Both the position numbers and the translations under genes were made by a program. The notes under the pieces are model-generated. The model searched no databases. It worked only from the letters and a program-made list of their open reading frames with translations, and had not been told where the DNA came from. Below are positions 50,426 through 59,292 of a stretch of 64,000 nt of DNA, in pieces. This stretch comes from Candidatus Parachristensenella avicola (GTDB lineage Bacteria > Bacillota > Clostridia > Christensenellales > UMGS416), in the NCBI GenBank assembly GCA_904420205.1, contig CAJFUN010000009.1, positions 1-64,000 of the forward strand, written 5' to 3'. Position 1 is the stretch's first letter, and every line of letters starts with the position of its first letter.

Positions 50426-51840
50426 TTGTGGACGATGAGAGCTGGGTCCTGGAGAATTACCGGTTGGGTATCGACTGGGCCTCCAAAGGATTTGAAGTGG
50501 TGGATACCGCCAGCAATGGGATGGAAGCGCTGGAAAAAATCCGTCAGCTGCATCCCGACCTCGTGCTGACTGATATTCGTATGCCCGTGATGGGCGGCCT
50601 TGAAATGATCCGTCAGGCCAAGCAGATGTTTCCGGATTTGGAGTTTGTGGTCATTAGCGGCTATGCTGAATTTTCCTACGCACAGAAGGCTTTGAACTTC
50701 GGCGTAGCCGGCTACTGCCTTAAGCCGGTGGAGGACGCCGATATTCAAGGCGTGTTGGCCAATGTGCGGGAGCGTCTGGATCGTCGATATGACAGGCGTG
50801 TGGACTATTTCTCTGCCCTCGAATATATGACCGACGACATGGGGGAGAACAAAATCTCCGCCAGTGACATCGGCCTGCATTGGGATGCCCAGCAGGGGAT
50901 GCGCGTGCTGATCTGCGTAGGACGCTGGGATGCGGGTAAAAGCGCATTATGGGACGTGGTTATGCCGCTGGGCGTAGATCGTAAAGCGTGCTTTGTCAGC
51001 GACGCGGAGCTTGATCAGGCAGAAGCGGAGCTTTCCGGCCAGACAGGACTGGTGGTCGGCATCTCGCGGGTGGTGCAGGACGTATCGCTGGTAAACAGCG
51101 CGCTGGTGGAGGCGCAGATCGCGGCGAACCAGTCCTTTATGACAGGCCATCGCGGTATTTTCCATTATCAGTCCTCGAGCCGCGGCCCGCTCCGTGAGGT
51201 GCTCAATCAGCTGGTTGAAGCCCTGGAGATCCGTGAAACGGCTCAAGTGCTGGAAGTTTTCGATAAAATCGGGGAAATGATGGAATCGGGAACTTACAAT
51301 ATCCGACATGCGTTTTATGTATATAATCAAATATCCGACATGCTCTTCCAGCGGGGATTGGAGGACGACCTCTATGACCTGATCAACTATGAAGAGCTTA
51401 CGCAGCTTTTTTCCAACGTCAAAGAGATGCTGTCCACGCTGCAGGAACAGTGCCTGGGGATTATCAATTATGGCTCGGATCTGGATGTACAGGCTGTTTC
51501 CAACGATGTGGTCCGAGAGATCCTCAAATACCTGCATGAAAATTATTATCAGGACATCTCTCTGAGGGAGTTGGCCGATCAATATTATCTGAATCCAAGC
51601 TATTTATGCCGCACCTTCAAAAAGCAGGTAGGAAAGCCTTTTACGGTTTATCTCGCCAATCTTCGCTTACGCCACGCCTGCGAGCTGCTACGGGCGACGA
51701 CGCTTTCCGTCTATGAGATTGCAGAGCGCTGCGGCTATAAGGACTATTTTTACTTTGCACGGCTCTTTAAACGCATGCTGGGCATTACGCCCTCACAGTA
51801 TCGCGCGGGGGAAGAGGGAAGTCCAGCGGCCCTGGTTTAG
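50410..51840 (+). CDS. YesN-type AraC-family response regulator
   Basis: A 476-residue regulator. The receiver domain is residues 1-120: VLIVDDE at the start, phosphorylated Asp55 in LVLTDIRMPVMGG, and Lys in CLKPVED. A middle region of about 240 residues has no clear motif. The C-terminal AraC domain (about 375-470) has two helix-turn-helices: ISLRELADQYYLNPSYLCRTFKKQ and LSVYEIAERCGYKDYFYFARLFKR, ending with GITPSQYR. The preferred start is TTG 50410, with AAGGAG nine bases upstream; ATG 50383 adds nine residues but lacks a site. It pairs with the overlapping kinase. Confidence 0.9.
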   Translation: MYKVLIVDDESWVLENYRLGIDWASKGFEVVDTASNGMEALEKIRQLHPDLVLTDIRMPVMGGLEMIRQAKQMFPDLEFVVISGYAEFSYAQKALNFGVAGYCLKPVEDADIQGVLANVRERLDRRYDRRVDYFSALEYMTDDMGENKISASDIGLHWDAQQGMRVLICVGRWDAGKSALWDVVMPLGVDRKACFVSDAELDQAEAELSGQTGLVVGISRVVQDVSLVNSALVEAQIAANQSFMTGHRGIFHYQSSSRGPLREVLNQLVEALEIRETAQVLEVFDKIGEMMESGTYNIRHAFYVYNQISDMLFQRGLEDDLYDLINYEELTQLFSNVKEMLSTLQEQCLGIINYGSDLDVQAVSNDVVREILKYLHENYYQDISLRELADQYYLNPSYLCRTFKKQVGKPFTVYLANLRLRHACELLRATTLSVYEIAERCGYKDYFYFARLFKRMLGITPSQYRAGEEGSPAALV

Positions 51841-51891
51841 GAATCCGCGGCATATGCGCCGCTTTTATGAGATGAGAAAGGAATCGACAAC

Positions 51892-53037
51892 ATGGGCAAC
51901 AATAAGCATACGATGAAGCCGGAGAAGCAAAAGGGGGGACGATACCGTTTCGTTAAGGTTCTGACCATCGTCCTTTCGGTCATTCTTGGCGTATTGCTTG
52001 TCGGCGGAGGCGTAATGGCTATCGGCGTATACCGGCTGCTGAACGGCATGCAGGAGGGGCCGACCACAACTTTGGATGCGGCGCAGCAGCAATCGTTGAT
52101 TGACGCCATGAATGAGGAAGATCAGGCGGATCCCGAAGAGCTGGAGGGGCTGCAGGAAGCCGATGAGATCGATCATACCGGCGTTAAAGAGGCAGAATCC
52201 GAGGAGGGGATCTTTAATTTCCTGCTGCTGGGCTTGGATACCCGCAGCGAGGAGGAACTGGAAAAAGGACGTACCGACGTCAATATGATCGTGACGCTGG
52301 ACACGAAAAACCACTCCATTAAGTTGACTAGTTTAATGCGCGATATCCTGCTACCGATTGAAGGCCACGACAAAAACAGGTTGAATACCATTAACGTCTT
52401 TTTAGGCGCCGATGCCTTAGTGGATACGGTGGAAAAATATACGGGAATTCCGATTGAAGGCTATGTGAAGGTGAACTTCTCCTGCGTGGCGTCCATCGTG
52501 GATATTCTGGGCGGCGTGGATATGGAGCTGTCCAGCGGCGAGGTGTATCAGACCAATCTAGGCGTTAAAGAGCAAAACAGCGCAGATAAAGTGAACCCAG
52601 AATCTTCGCTTCTTAAAGGCAACGGTGGCCAGTATCATCTCAATGGAAAGCAGGCGGTGGCCTATATGCGTATCCGCCATCTGGCCGGCGGCGAATTTGT
52701 GCGTACCAGCCGCCAGCGTAAGGTCATATCCCAAGTGATGGACGACATGAAGGACATCTCCCTCTCCGAGGCGATGCAGCTGGTTACGAAGATTACGCCC
52801 TATATGAAGACGAATTTATCGAGCAATGAAATCATTAAGTATGCGACTATGCTCTATAATCTTCGGGATGCCGAGGTGGAGGATCTGAATATCCCGGTGG
52901 AAGGCGCCTATAAGAGCGTACGCTACAAGGGTATGGCAGTATTTCAGATTGATTTTGATAAAAACGCCGAGATCATCCAAAACTTTATTTTCGGCGACGG
53001 ATCGTTGGTACCCAAGGAAGAGGGCGACGACGAATAA
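51892..53037 (+). CDS. LytR-CpsA-Psr (LCP) family cell-wall ligase
   Basis: A 381-residue membrane protein. A helix at about residues 22-46 anchors it, a linker of about 60 acidic residues follows, and the LCP domain begins FNFLLLGLDTR (about residue 108). Conserved Arg and Asp residues appear in GRTDVNMIVTLD, SLMRDILLPI, NRLNTINVFLGADALVDTVEKY and YMRIRHLAGGEFVRTSRQRKVI. LCP enzymes transfer teichoic acid, capsule or other glycans from undecaprenyl phosphate to peptidoglycan. GAAAGG lies before the ATG. It has a terminator of its own. Confidence 0.92.
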   Translation: MGNNKHTMKPEKQKGGRYRFVKVLTIVLSVILGVLLVGGGVMAIGVYRLLNGMQEGPTTTLDAAQQQSLIDAMNEEDQADPEELEGLQEADEIDHTGVKEAESEEGIFNFLLLGLDTRSEEELEKGRTDVNMIVTLDTKNHSIKLTSLMRDILLPIEGHDKNRLNTINVFLGADALVDTVEKYTGIPIEGYVKVNFSCVASIVDILGGVDMELSSGEVYQTNLGVKEQNSADKVNPESSLLKGNGGQYHLNGKQAVAYMRIRHLAGGEFVRTSRQRKVISQVMDDMKDISLSEAMQLVTKITPYMKTNLSSNEIIKYATMLYNLRDAEVEDLNIPVEGAYKSVRYKGMAVFQIDFDKNAEIIQNFIFGDGSLVPKEEGDDE

Positions 53038-53040
53038 AGA

Positions 53041-53066
53041 AAGGGGATGCTACGGCATCCCTTTTT
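53041..53066 (+). terminator. terminator of the LCP gene
   Basis: GGGATGC pairs with GCATCCC over a TACG loop, followed by TTTTT, right after the stop codon. Confidence 0.88.
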
Positions 53067-53087
53067 CCATCCGGATAAGGAGGCTCC

Positions 53088-53975
53088 ATGATTCAATTTG
53101 ACGAAAAGGGAAAATGGTACAAGGGAAACCTGCATACCCATACTACAGCCTCGGACGGGCGGTATACGCCAGAGGAAACGATGAACTTGTATCGCCGGCT
53201 GGGATATGATTTTCTGGCGTTGACGGATCACTGGATTCTCAGCAAGGGCGGCTGGTATGACAATATGCTGCTGCTTCCCGGAATTGAATTGGATACCATG
53301 GTCGGGCATGAGGGCTATCACATCGTAGGCGTCGGACTGCAAGAGAAGCCGCGGATTGAGCCGGGCGCGGAGCCTCAATCGCTGATCGATGCGGTGCGCG
53401 CTGCTGGCGGACGGGCAATTCTGGCGCATCCAGCTTGGAGCCTGCTCTGCCCGGAGCATATGGCCAACTTAAAGGGATTAACAGGCGCTGAGGTGATGAA
53501 CGCCGTATCTCAATCGCCCTATAACGGGGATCGGGCGGATTCCGCGGTACTGCTGGATATTGTGGCTGCATTGGGACAAAGGCTGCCCTTTACGGCGGCG
53601 GATGATAGCCATTTCTATCGTGGGGAGCAAGGGACCAGTTTCCTTTGGGTGAATGCCGGCAGGTTAGAGCAGGGTGCTCTGATAGAGGCGCTGGATGCAG
53701 GACGCTTTTTTGCGAGCCAGGGTCCCCGGTTTTATCAGATCGAACTGGCAGGTAAACGTATGCGGGTATGGTGTTCCCCCTGTGAACGTGCAATCTTCTA
53801 TTCAGCCGCATTGTACCGTTCAAAGCGGGTGGCGAGTCGCCCTCATTCGGGGTACTTTGAATATATAATGGAAGGCGATGAAGGGTTTGTGCGCTGCGAG
53901 CTGGTAGACGGTTCGGGGAAAAAGGCATGGAGCCGACCCTACGCCGTGGTGAACGGCTGCTTCGCCCAGTTGTAA
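53088..53975 (+). CDS. PHP-domain metal-dependent phosphoesterase
   Basis: A 295-residue hydrolase. The PHP metal motifs are GNLHTHTTASDGRY (residues 13-26), LALTDHW, GIELD, ILAHPAW and the C-terminal ADDSHF. These are the ligands of a two- or three-metal centre as in histidinol phosphatase or the DNA polymerase III PHP domain. Residues 215-295 form an extra beta-rich domain. The protein probably removes phosphate from a small or polymeric substrate, but the substrate is unknown. AAGGAGG precedes the ATG by a few bases. Confidence 0.87.
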   Translation: MIQFDEKGKWYKGNLHTHTTASDGRYTPEETMNLYRRLGYDFLALTDHWILSKGGWYDNMLLLPGIELDTMVGHEGYHIVGVGLQEKPRIEPGAEPQSLIDAVRAAGGRAILAHPAWSLLCPEHMANLKGLTGAEVMNAVSQSPYNGDRADSAVLLDIVAALGQRLPFTAADDSHFYRGEQGTSFLWVNAGRLEQGALIEALDAGRFFASQGPRFYQIELAGKRMRVWCSPCERAIFYSAALYRSKRVASRPHSGYFEYIMEGDEGFVRCELVDGSGKKAWSRPYAVVNGCFAQL

Positions 53976-54045
53976 CGAGAGGGACCGTATCGATCGTTTA
54001 GACCGCTAATATTTAGGATACATGGCAAAGGAGTGGCGTTTTTCA

Positions 54046-54594
54046 ATGAATACGCTGTTGCATATCTGCTGCGCTCCCTGCAGCATTGCCTGCATTGAAT
54101 CCCTGCGGGCGGAAGATATTGAACCGGTGGGATTCTGGTATAACCCCAATATCCACCCCTTTACGGAATATCGGCAGCGCCGCAATACCCTGGTGGAATA
54201 CGCCGCGGCTATCGGTTTGCCGTTGGTGCAAGAGGGGGGCTATGGCCTCCGGCAGTTTATCGCTCGAGTTGACGGCGATTTCACCGGCCGTTGCCAGGTA
54301 TGCTACCGGCTACGGATGCAGAAAACGGCGGCGTATGCAGCTCAGAATGGATTTACACATTTCACCAGCACTTTGCTGATCAGCCCCTATCAGCAGCATG
54401 AGCTGCTGCGGGCGGAGGCGGAGCGCGCCGCGGCTGATTGGGGCGTACAATTTTTGTATCGGGATTTCCGACCGCTGTTCCGTTATGGACAAGATAAAGC
54501 CAGGGAGCTTGGGCTCTATATGCAGAAATATTGCGGGTGCATTTTCAGCGAGGAGGAACGCTACCAAAAACGAAAAAAGAAAAAATCCCCATAG
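54046..54594 (+). CDS. queH: epoxyqueuosine reductase QueH
   Basis: A 182-residue enzyme of the QueH (DUF208) family that reduces epoxyqueuosine to queuosine in tRNA, the non-cobalamin alternative to QueG. The N-terminal HICCAPCS (residues 6-13) and the later CQVCYRLRM and YCGCIF hold the cysteines for the iron-sulphur and zinc centres. ATG 54046 is preferred because it begins the conserved strand NTLLHICCAPC; an in-frame ATG at 54022 is possible, since the AAAGGAG site lies just after it, but that makes it too early. Lys-rich tail. It stands alone. Confidence 0.9.
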   Translation: MNTLLHICCAPCSIACIESLRAEDIEPVGFWYNPNIHPFTEYRQRRNTLVEYAAAIGLPLVQEGGYGLRQFIARVDGDFTGRCQVCYRLRMQKTAAYAAQNGFTHFTSTLLISPYQQHELLRAEAERAAADWGVQFLYRDFRPLFRYGQDKARELGLYMQKYCGCIFSEEERYQKRKKKKSP

Positions 54595-54615
54595 GGGATG
54601 GCGGTTAGGTATATG

Positions 54616-54642
54616 TGCGCAGGGCCTTAGCCCTGCGCATTT
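54616..54642. terminator. bidirectional terminator between queH and the BofC-like gene
   Basis: TGCGCAGGG pairs with CCCTGCGCA over a 6-base loop (CCTTAG), with a short T run on the plus side, between convergent genes. Confidence 0.75.
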
Positions 54643-55213
54643 AACTTGATATCGATTCCAAATAGTCCTCCAGCGCTTGGGCTGAGTCAAAGACCACACC
54701 TTCCGATAGTTCGTGACGGGTCGATTCATGCTGACTGTCGGCTATCGGATCGGGCAAAGTTTTATAGTTGACCAAGGAGGAACCGCCGGTTTCGTTGCGG
54801 TATAAATGCAGCGCGCCGTTTTCCAGCCGTGCCAGGATATGTTTGGGACAAAGCTGGTCGACTTCTTGGGAGAGGGTAAAACCTTGGTCTGTGGCAGCTA
54901 AAGACCATCCGGCGTATTGGACCGCCAAACGGTCTCCGTCGGGAATGGGCGAGGCAGACTGGATACGGGTCGTATGATGGCCGCAGCGGGTATACTGCGT
55001 AATAAAGCGGAGAATACAGGCAGAATCATCCTGGCCGTCCTGCGATAGCTGTACGCCCTGCGGCGGCAAAGTGGCCGCTAGGCGAGGAAGTACCGATGAG
55101 GAAGAACGCCCTGTCCAGCGGCTGGGATCGGGACGGCTGACTACTGCAAGCGTACCGAAGATCATGACGCAGAGGCCCGCAAAGAACCGGGCCCATCCAT
55201 GCGCGCTTTTCAT
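54641..55213 (-). CDS. BofC-like C-terminal domain protein
   Basis: A 190-residue exported or membrane-anchored protein with one N-terminal hydrophobic helix (residues 8-25). The body has a YTRCGHHTTR element, a CPKHILARLENGALHLYRNE strand pair and an ending ELSEGVVFDSAQALEDYLES. This resembles the BofC C-terminal domain of Clostridia proteins. BofC in Bacillus delays SpoIVB activation in the forespore intermembrane space during sporulation. GGAGG precedes the ATG. It is divergent from rpoB, which lies 327 bases away. Assignment is moderate because the similarity is short. Confidence 0.6.
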   Translation of the reverse strand: MKSAHGWARFFAGLCVMIFGTLAVVSRPDPSRWTGRSSSSVLPRLAATLPPQGVQLSQDGQDDSACILRFITQYTRCGHHTTRIQSASPIPDGDRLAVQYAGWSLAATDQGFTLSQEVDQLCPKHILARLENGALHLYRNETGGSSLVNYKTLPDPIADSQHESTRHELSEGVVFDSAQALEDYLESISS

Positions 55214-55326
55214 AAATGGCCTCCTGGAATGTGATAGCGTTAGTATGAACCGCAGCAGGAAAATATATACAGCGAGAAGATAAGCGTCTTGTCCATAGAA
55301 AAAAATGATGAATTGGAAAGAAATGC

Positions 55327-55355
55327 TTGACTATGGTTTGATGGGTTGCTATAAT
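55327..55355 (+). promoter_or_regulatory. rpoBC promoter
   Basis: TTGACT (55327-55332) and extended -10 TGCTATAAT (TATAAT at 55350-55355), spacing 17 bases. It is very close to consensus, so it should be strong. The leader is about 180 bases. Confidence 0.8.
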
Positions 55356-55540
55356 CATAAATTGCATTAGTATGTGTTAGTTTGCCGAATTGTCCCTCTA
55401 TGTAAACGCTCATGGGGTAGGGGTATTCTGCGCCTGCGGGAGATGATTTCTAAGTCTTCCAGGACTCGGTCACTGAATAACATCTTTTGCTCCTTGACCG
55501 CCGTTGGCGGATCCAAATGAATAGGGGTGTGAGCTGTTTG
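55356..55540 (+). other. rpoB leader region
   Basis: About 180 bases of untranslated leader. Small hairpins are possible, for example CCGCC (55498-55502) with GGCGG (55506-55510). No ribosomal-protein L10-type leader structure was recognised. Confidence 0.45.
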
Positions 55541-58500
55541 ATGCACAATGACTACGTCCACGAAGTCTCGTGTGGCAAGCGTACCCGGATGAGCTTTTCG
55601 CGCATCCGGGAGGTGTTGGACATGCCGGACCTGATCGAGGTACAAAAGGCCTCGTATCAGCAGTTCCTAAGTTCCGGCCTCAAGGAAGCTTTCAACGACA
55701 TTTCACCGATTACCGACTATACGGAATCACTGAGCTTGGAGCTTGTGGATTACCATCTAGAGCCGGCCAGCCGTTCGGTGGAGGAATGCAAGGAGCGGGA
55801 CGTTACCTATTCCGCGCCTATGAAGGTGAAGGTGCGCCTGACCAACCGGACTACCGGCGAAGTGAAAGAATCCGAAGTTTTTATGGGCGAATTCCCCATC
55901 ATGACCGAGCAAGGTACCTTTGTGATCAATGGTGCCGAGCGCGTAATTGTTTCCCAGCTCGTTCGTTCGCCCGGCGTGATCTTTGGCAGCGCCCTTGATA
56001 AGAACGGCAAGCCGCTGATCAATTCCACCATCATCCCCAATCGCGGCGCCTGGTTGGAGCTGGAAAGCGATTCCAACGACGTGCTGTGGGTACGTGTTGA
56101 CCGCACCCGCAAGCAGCCCTCCACGGTGCTTTTGCGCGCGTTAGGCTATGGTACGGATGCGGAAATCATCGACTTGCTGGGCGAAGAGGAGCATTTGCTG
56201 GCTACGCTGGAGCGGGATTCGGCCAAAACGCAGAAGGCCGGCCTGCTGGAGATTTACCGCCGCCTGCGTCCGGGTGAGCCGCCGACGGTGGAAAGCGCCG
56301 AGGCGCTGCTGAATACCCTGTTCTTTGACGCCCGCCGCTACGATTTAGCTCGAGTGGGGCGTTATAAGCTCAACAAAAAGCTGTCGCTGGCGCTGCGCAT
56401 TGCAGAGCGGGTGTTGGCAGAGGATGTTGTGAACCCGGCTACCGGCGAGGTCATGGCTGCGGCTGGCGAGCGGGTCAGCTATGAAAAGGCGCTGGAGATC
56501 CAGGATGCCGGTGTTTTGGGCGTAGATATCGCGCTGGACGCCCGCAAGCTGCGGGTATTGGGTAACCATTTTGTCAAGGCCAGCGTGCATCTTGCGCCTT
56601 TAGGCATCGACGCAGAAGCCTTGGGCCTAAAAGAGCGCGTGCATTACCCGAGCCTGATGGCCCTGATTCAAGAGAATCCTGAAAAGGAAGCCCTAGAGGA
56701 CGCCATTCGGGCGAATATCGACGTGCTGATCCCCAAATATGTTTATACCGACGATATCATCGCAACCTATTCCTACCAGCTGGGCCTGTTTTATGGCATC
56801 GGCAATGTAGACGATATCGATCACTTAGGCAACAGGCGCCTGCGTAGCGTGGGCGAGCTCTTGCAGAATCAGATCCGCATTGGTCTTGCCCGGCTGGAGC
56901 GCGTCGTGAAGGAACGCATGGCCACCCAAGATCCGGAAAACCTGACGCCGCAGAGCCTCATCAATATCCGGCCGGTCTCCGCGTCCATTAAAGAGTTTTT
57001 TGGGTCTTCCCAGCTGTCTCATTTCATGGATCAGACCAATCCCCTGGCAGAGCTGACCAATAAGCGCCGCCTATCGGCCCTGGGCCCTGGTGGACTGAAC
57101 CGCGAACGCGCCACCTTCGACGTACGCGACGTACACAATTCCCACTATGGTCGAATCTGCCCCATCGAGACGCCTGAAGGCCCGAATATCGGCCTGATCG
57201 GTTCGCTGGCCATTTATGCCCGCATTAATGAGTATGGGTTCCTGGAGTCGCCCTATCGCCGGGTGGACAAGGCGACCCACGCTGTGACGGACGAAATTGT
57301 TTATATGACCGCCGACGAGGAATGGCGATACGTCATTGCCCAGGCCAACGAACCCACCGATGAGGAGAACCGTTTTATCAATAAGATGGTTTCCGTGCGT
57401 GCCTATGGGGAAATCAAAGAGGAGCGCTCGGAAAACGTAGACTTTATGGACGTCTCTCCCCGGCAGGTGGTTTCCGTGGCCACGGCCATGATCCCCTTCC
57501 TGGAAAATGACGATGCGAACCGCGCTTTGATGGGATCCAACATGCAGCGCCAGGCGGTGCCGTTGCTGGTACCGGAGGCTCCCTATGTGGGAACGGGTAT
57601 GGAGTACAAGGCGGCCCGCGATTCCGGCGTCGTAATCCTCGCTAAGGATTCCGGCGTTGTGCGCAAGGTGGATGGCGAGCATATTGTCGTGGCCGAGGAT
57701 ACGGGGAATGTGCGCGAATATAAGCTGCATAAGTTCGTCCGTTCTAACCAGAGCACTTGCATCAACCAACGCCCCATCGTGAAGGCCGGGGAGCGGGTAG
57801 ATAAGGGCCAAATCATTGCCGACGGCCCCTCGACCGACCAGGGCGAAATTGCCCTGGGCCGCAACATCCTCATGGCCTTTATGACCTGGGAGGGCTATAA
57901 TTACGAGGACGCCATCCTGATCAGCGAGCGGCTGGTGAAGGAGGACGTATTCACTTCGATCCATATTGAAGAGTATGAATGCGAGGCCCGTGAAACCAAG
58001 CTGGGTCCGGAGGAGATCACCCGTGAAATTCCCAACGTAGGCGATGATTCGCTGAAGGACATCAACGAGCGCGGTATTATCCGGGTAGGCGCCGAGGTGC
58101 GCAGCGGCGATATCCTGGTTGGCAAGGTTACGCCTAAGGGCGAGACGGAGCTCAACGCGGAAGAACGTTTGCTGCGGGCGATATTCGGTGAAAAGGTGCG
58201 CGAAGTGCGCGATACGTCGCTGCGTGTTCCCCATGGCGAAAGCGGCATCATCGTGGACGTCAAGATCTTCAACCGGGAGAACCATTCCGATCTGGCCCCC
58301 GGCGTGAACGAGGTGGTCCGCATCTATATTGCACAGCGCCGCAAGATCTCAGTAGGCGACAAGATGGCCGGACGCCATGGTAATAAGGGCGTAATCTCCC
58401 GCATCCTTCCCGAAGAGGATATGCCCTTCCTTCCGGACGGCACCCCGCTTCAGATCGTACTGAATCCTTTGGGCGTGCCCAGCCGGTTGAACATTGGCCA

Positions 58501-59260
58501 GGTACTGGAAGTCCACCTGGGCATGGTGGCCAAGTCGTTGGGGTGGCATGTGGCCACGCCGGTATTTGACGGCGCCAATGAGAACCAGATCCTGGATCTC
58601 ATGGAGGATGCCGGTCGCGACCGCGACGGTAAGACGGTGCTGTATGACGGACGGACCGGTGAGCCCTTTGAAAACCGCGTTACCGTAGGTTATATGTATA
58701 TGCTGAAACTGCACCATCTGGTGGACGATAAGATTCACGCACGCTCCACCGGCCCCTATTCGCTGGTGACGCAGCAGCCCCTGGGTGGTAAAGCCCAGTT
58801 CGGTGGGCAGCGCTTCGGCGAAATGGAAGTTTGGGCGCTGGAAGCTTATGGTGCGGCTCATACGCTGCAGGAAATCCTGACGGTAAAGTCCGACGATGTA
58901 GTTGGGCGCGTAAAAACCTACGAGGCCATTGTTAAGGGCGAGAATGTGCCGGAGCCCGGCGTACCCGAATCCTTTAAAGTGCTCATCAAGGAGCTGCAGT
59001 CGCTATGCCTGGACGTGAAGGTGCTGGATGAGGCCCAGGGCGAGATTGAGCTTAAGGACAGCGCAGGCGACGAGCCTGAGGTGACCGATCTCGACGTTAT
59101 TATTGACGGTGAAGAGGATTCCGGTTCCGCCGACACGGGTATCTATGAAGGCAATATCGATGAGAGCTATGACGATCTGGAGATGGACGACCTGGAGAAT
59201 CTGCCGGATCTAGCGGATTTGGGCCCTCTGGTAGACTTTAATGATGACGAAGACCTGTAA
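55541..59260 (+). CDS. rpoB: DNA-directed RNA polymerase subunit beta
   Basis: The catalytic beta subunit of RNA polymerase, about 1239 residues, normal for Firmicutes. Conserved elements include [11 protein letters not shown] at the N-terminus, the rifampicin region near residues 488-520 ([20 protein letters not shown]), [10 protein letters not shown], the [11 protein letters not shown] loop and the C-terminal [18 protein letters not shown]. The rifampicin pocket has His at E. coli position 513 and Asn at 526. The C-terminus is an acidic tail of about 60 residues. The start is taken as ATG 55541; ATG 55517 and GTG 55529 are in frame and possible. rpoC follows 32 bases later. Confidence 0.97.
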   Translation: MHNDYVHEVSCGKRTRMSFSRIREVLDMPDLIEVQKASYQQFLSSGLKEAFNDISPITDYTESLSLELVDYHLEPASRSVEECKERDVTYSAPMKVKVRLTNRTTGEVKESEVFMGEFPIMTEQGTFVINGAERVIVSQLVRSPGVIFGSALDKNGKPLINSTIIPNRGAWLELESDSNDVLWVRVDRTRKQPSTVLLRALGYGTDAEIIDLLGEEEHLLATLERDSAKTQKAGLLEIYRRLRPGEPPTVESAEALLNTLFFDARRYDLARVGRYKLNKKLSLALRIAERVLAEDVVNPATGEVMAAAGERVSYEKALEIQDAGVLGVDIALDARKLRVLGNHFVKASVHLAPLGIDAEALGLKERVHYPSLMALIQENPEKEALEDAIRANIDVLIPKYVYTDDIIATYSYQLGLFYGIGNVDDIDHLGNRRLRSVGELLQNQIRIGLARLERVVKERMATQDPENLTPQSLINIRPVSASIKEFFGSSQLSHFMDQTNPLAELTNKRRLSALGPGGLNRERATFDVRDVHNSHYGRICPIETPEGPNIGLIGSLAIYARINEYGFLESPYRRVDKATHAVTDEIVYMTADEEWRYVIAQANEPTDEENRFINKMVSVRAYGEIKEERSENVDFMDVSPRQVVSVATAMIPFLENDDANRALMGSNMQRQAVPLLVPEAPYVGTGMEYKAARDSGVVILAKDSGVVRKVDGEHIVVAEDTGNVREYKLHKFVRSNQSTCINQRPIVKAGERVDKGQIIADGPSTDQGEIALGRNILMAFMTWEGYNYEDAILISERLVKEDVFTSIHIEEYECEARETKLGPEEITREIPNVGDDSLKDINERGIIRVGAEVRSGDILVGKVTPKGETELNAEERLLRAIFGEKVREVRDTSLRVPHGESGIIVDVKIFNRENHSDLAPGVNEVVRIYIAQRRKISVGDKMAGRHGNKGVISRILPEEDMPFLPDGTPLQIVLNPLGVPSRLNIGQVLEVHLGMVAKSLGWHVATPVFDGANENQILDLMEDAGRDRDGKTVLYDGRTGEPFENRVTVGYMYMLKLHHLVDDKIHARSTGPYSLVTQQPLGGKAQFGGQRFGEMEVWALEAYGAAHTLQEILTVKSDDVVGRVKTYEAIVKGENVPEPGVPESFKVLIKELQSLCLDVKVLDEAQGEIELKDSAGDEPEVTDLDVIIDGEEDSGSADTGIYEGNIDESYDDLEMDDLENLPDLADLGPLVDFNDDEDL

Positions 59261-59292
59261 GATAGACGCCGGTTGGAAGGGAGAGACGCTCT

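Noticed and set aside
57071-58285. Long minus-strand frames opposite rpoB and rpoC
   Set aside because: Mirror frames of conserved polymerase genes; they carry no ribosome sites or motifs.
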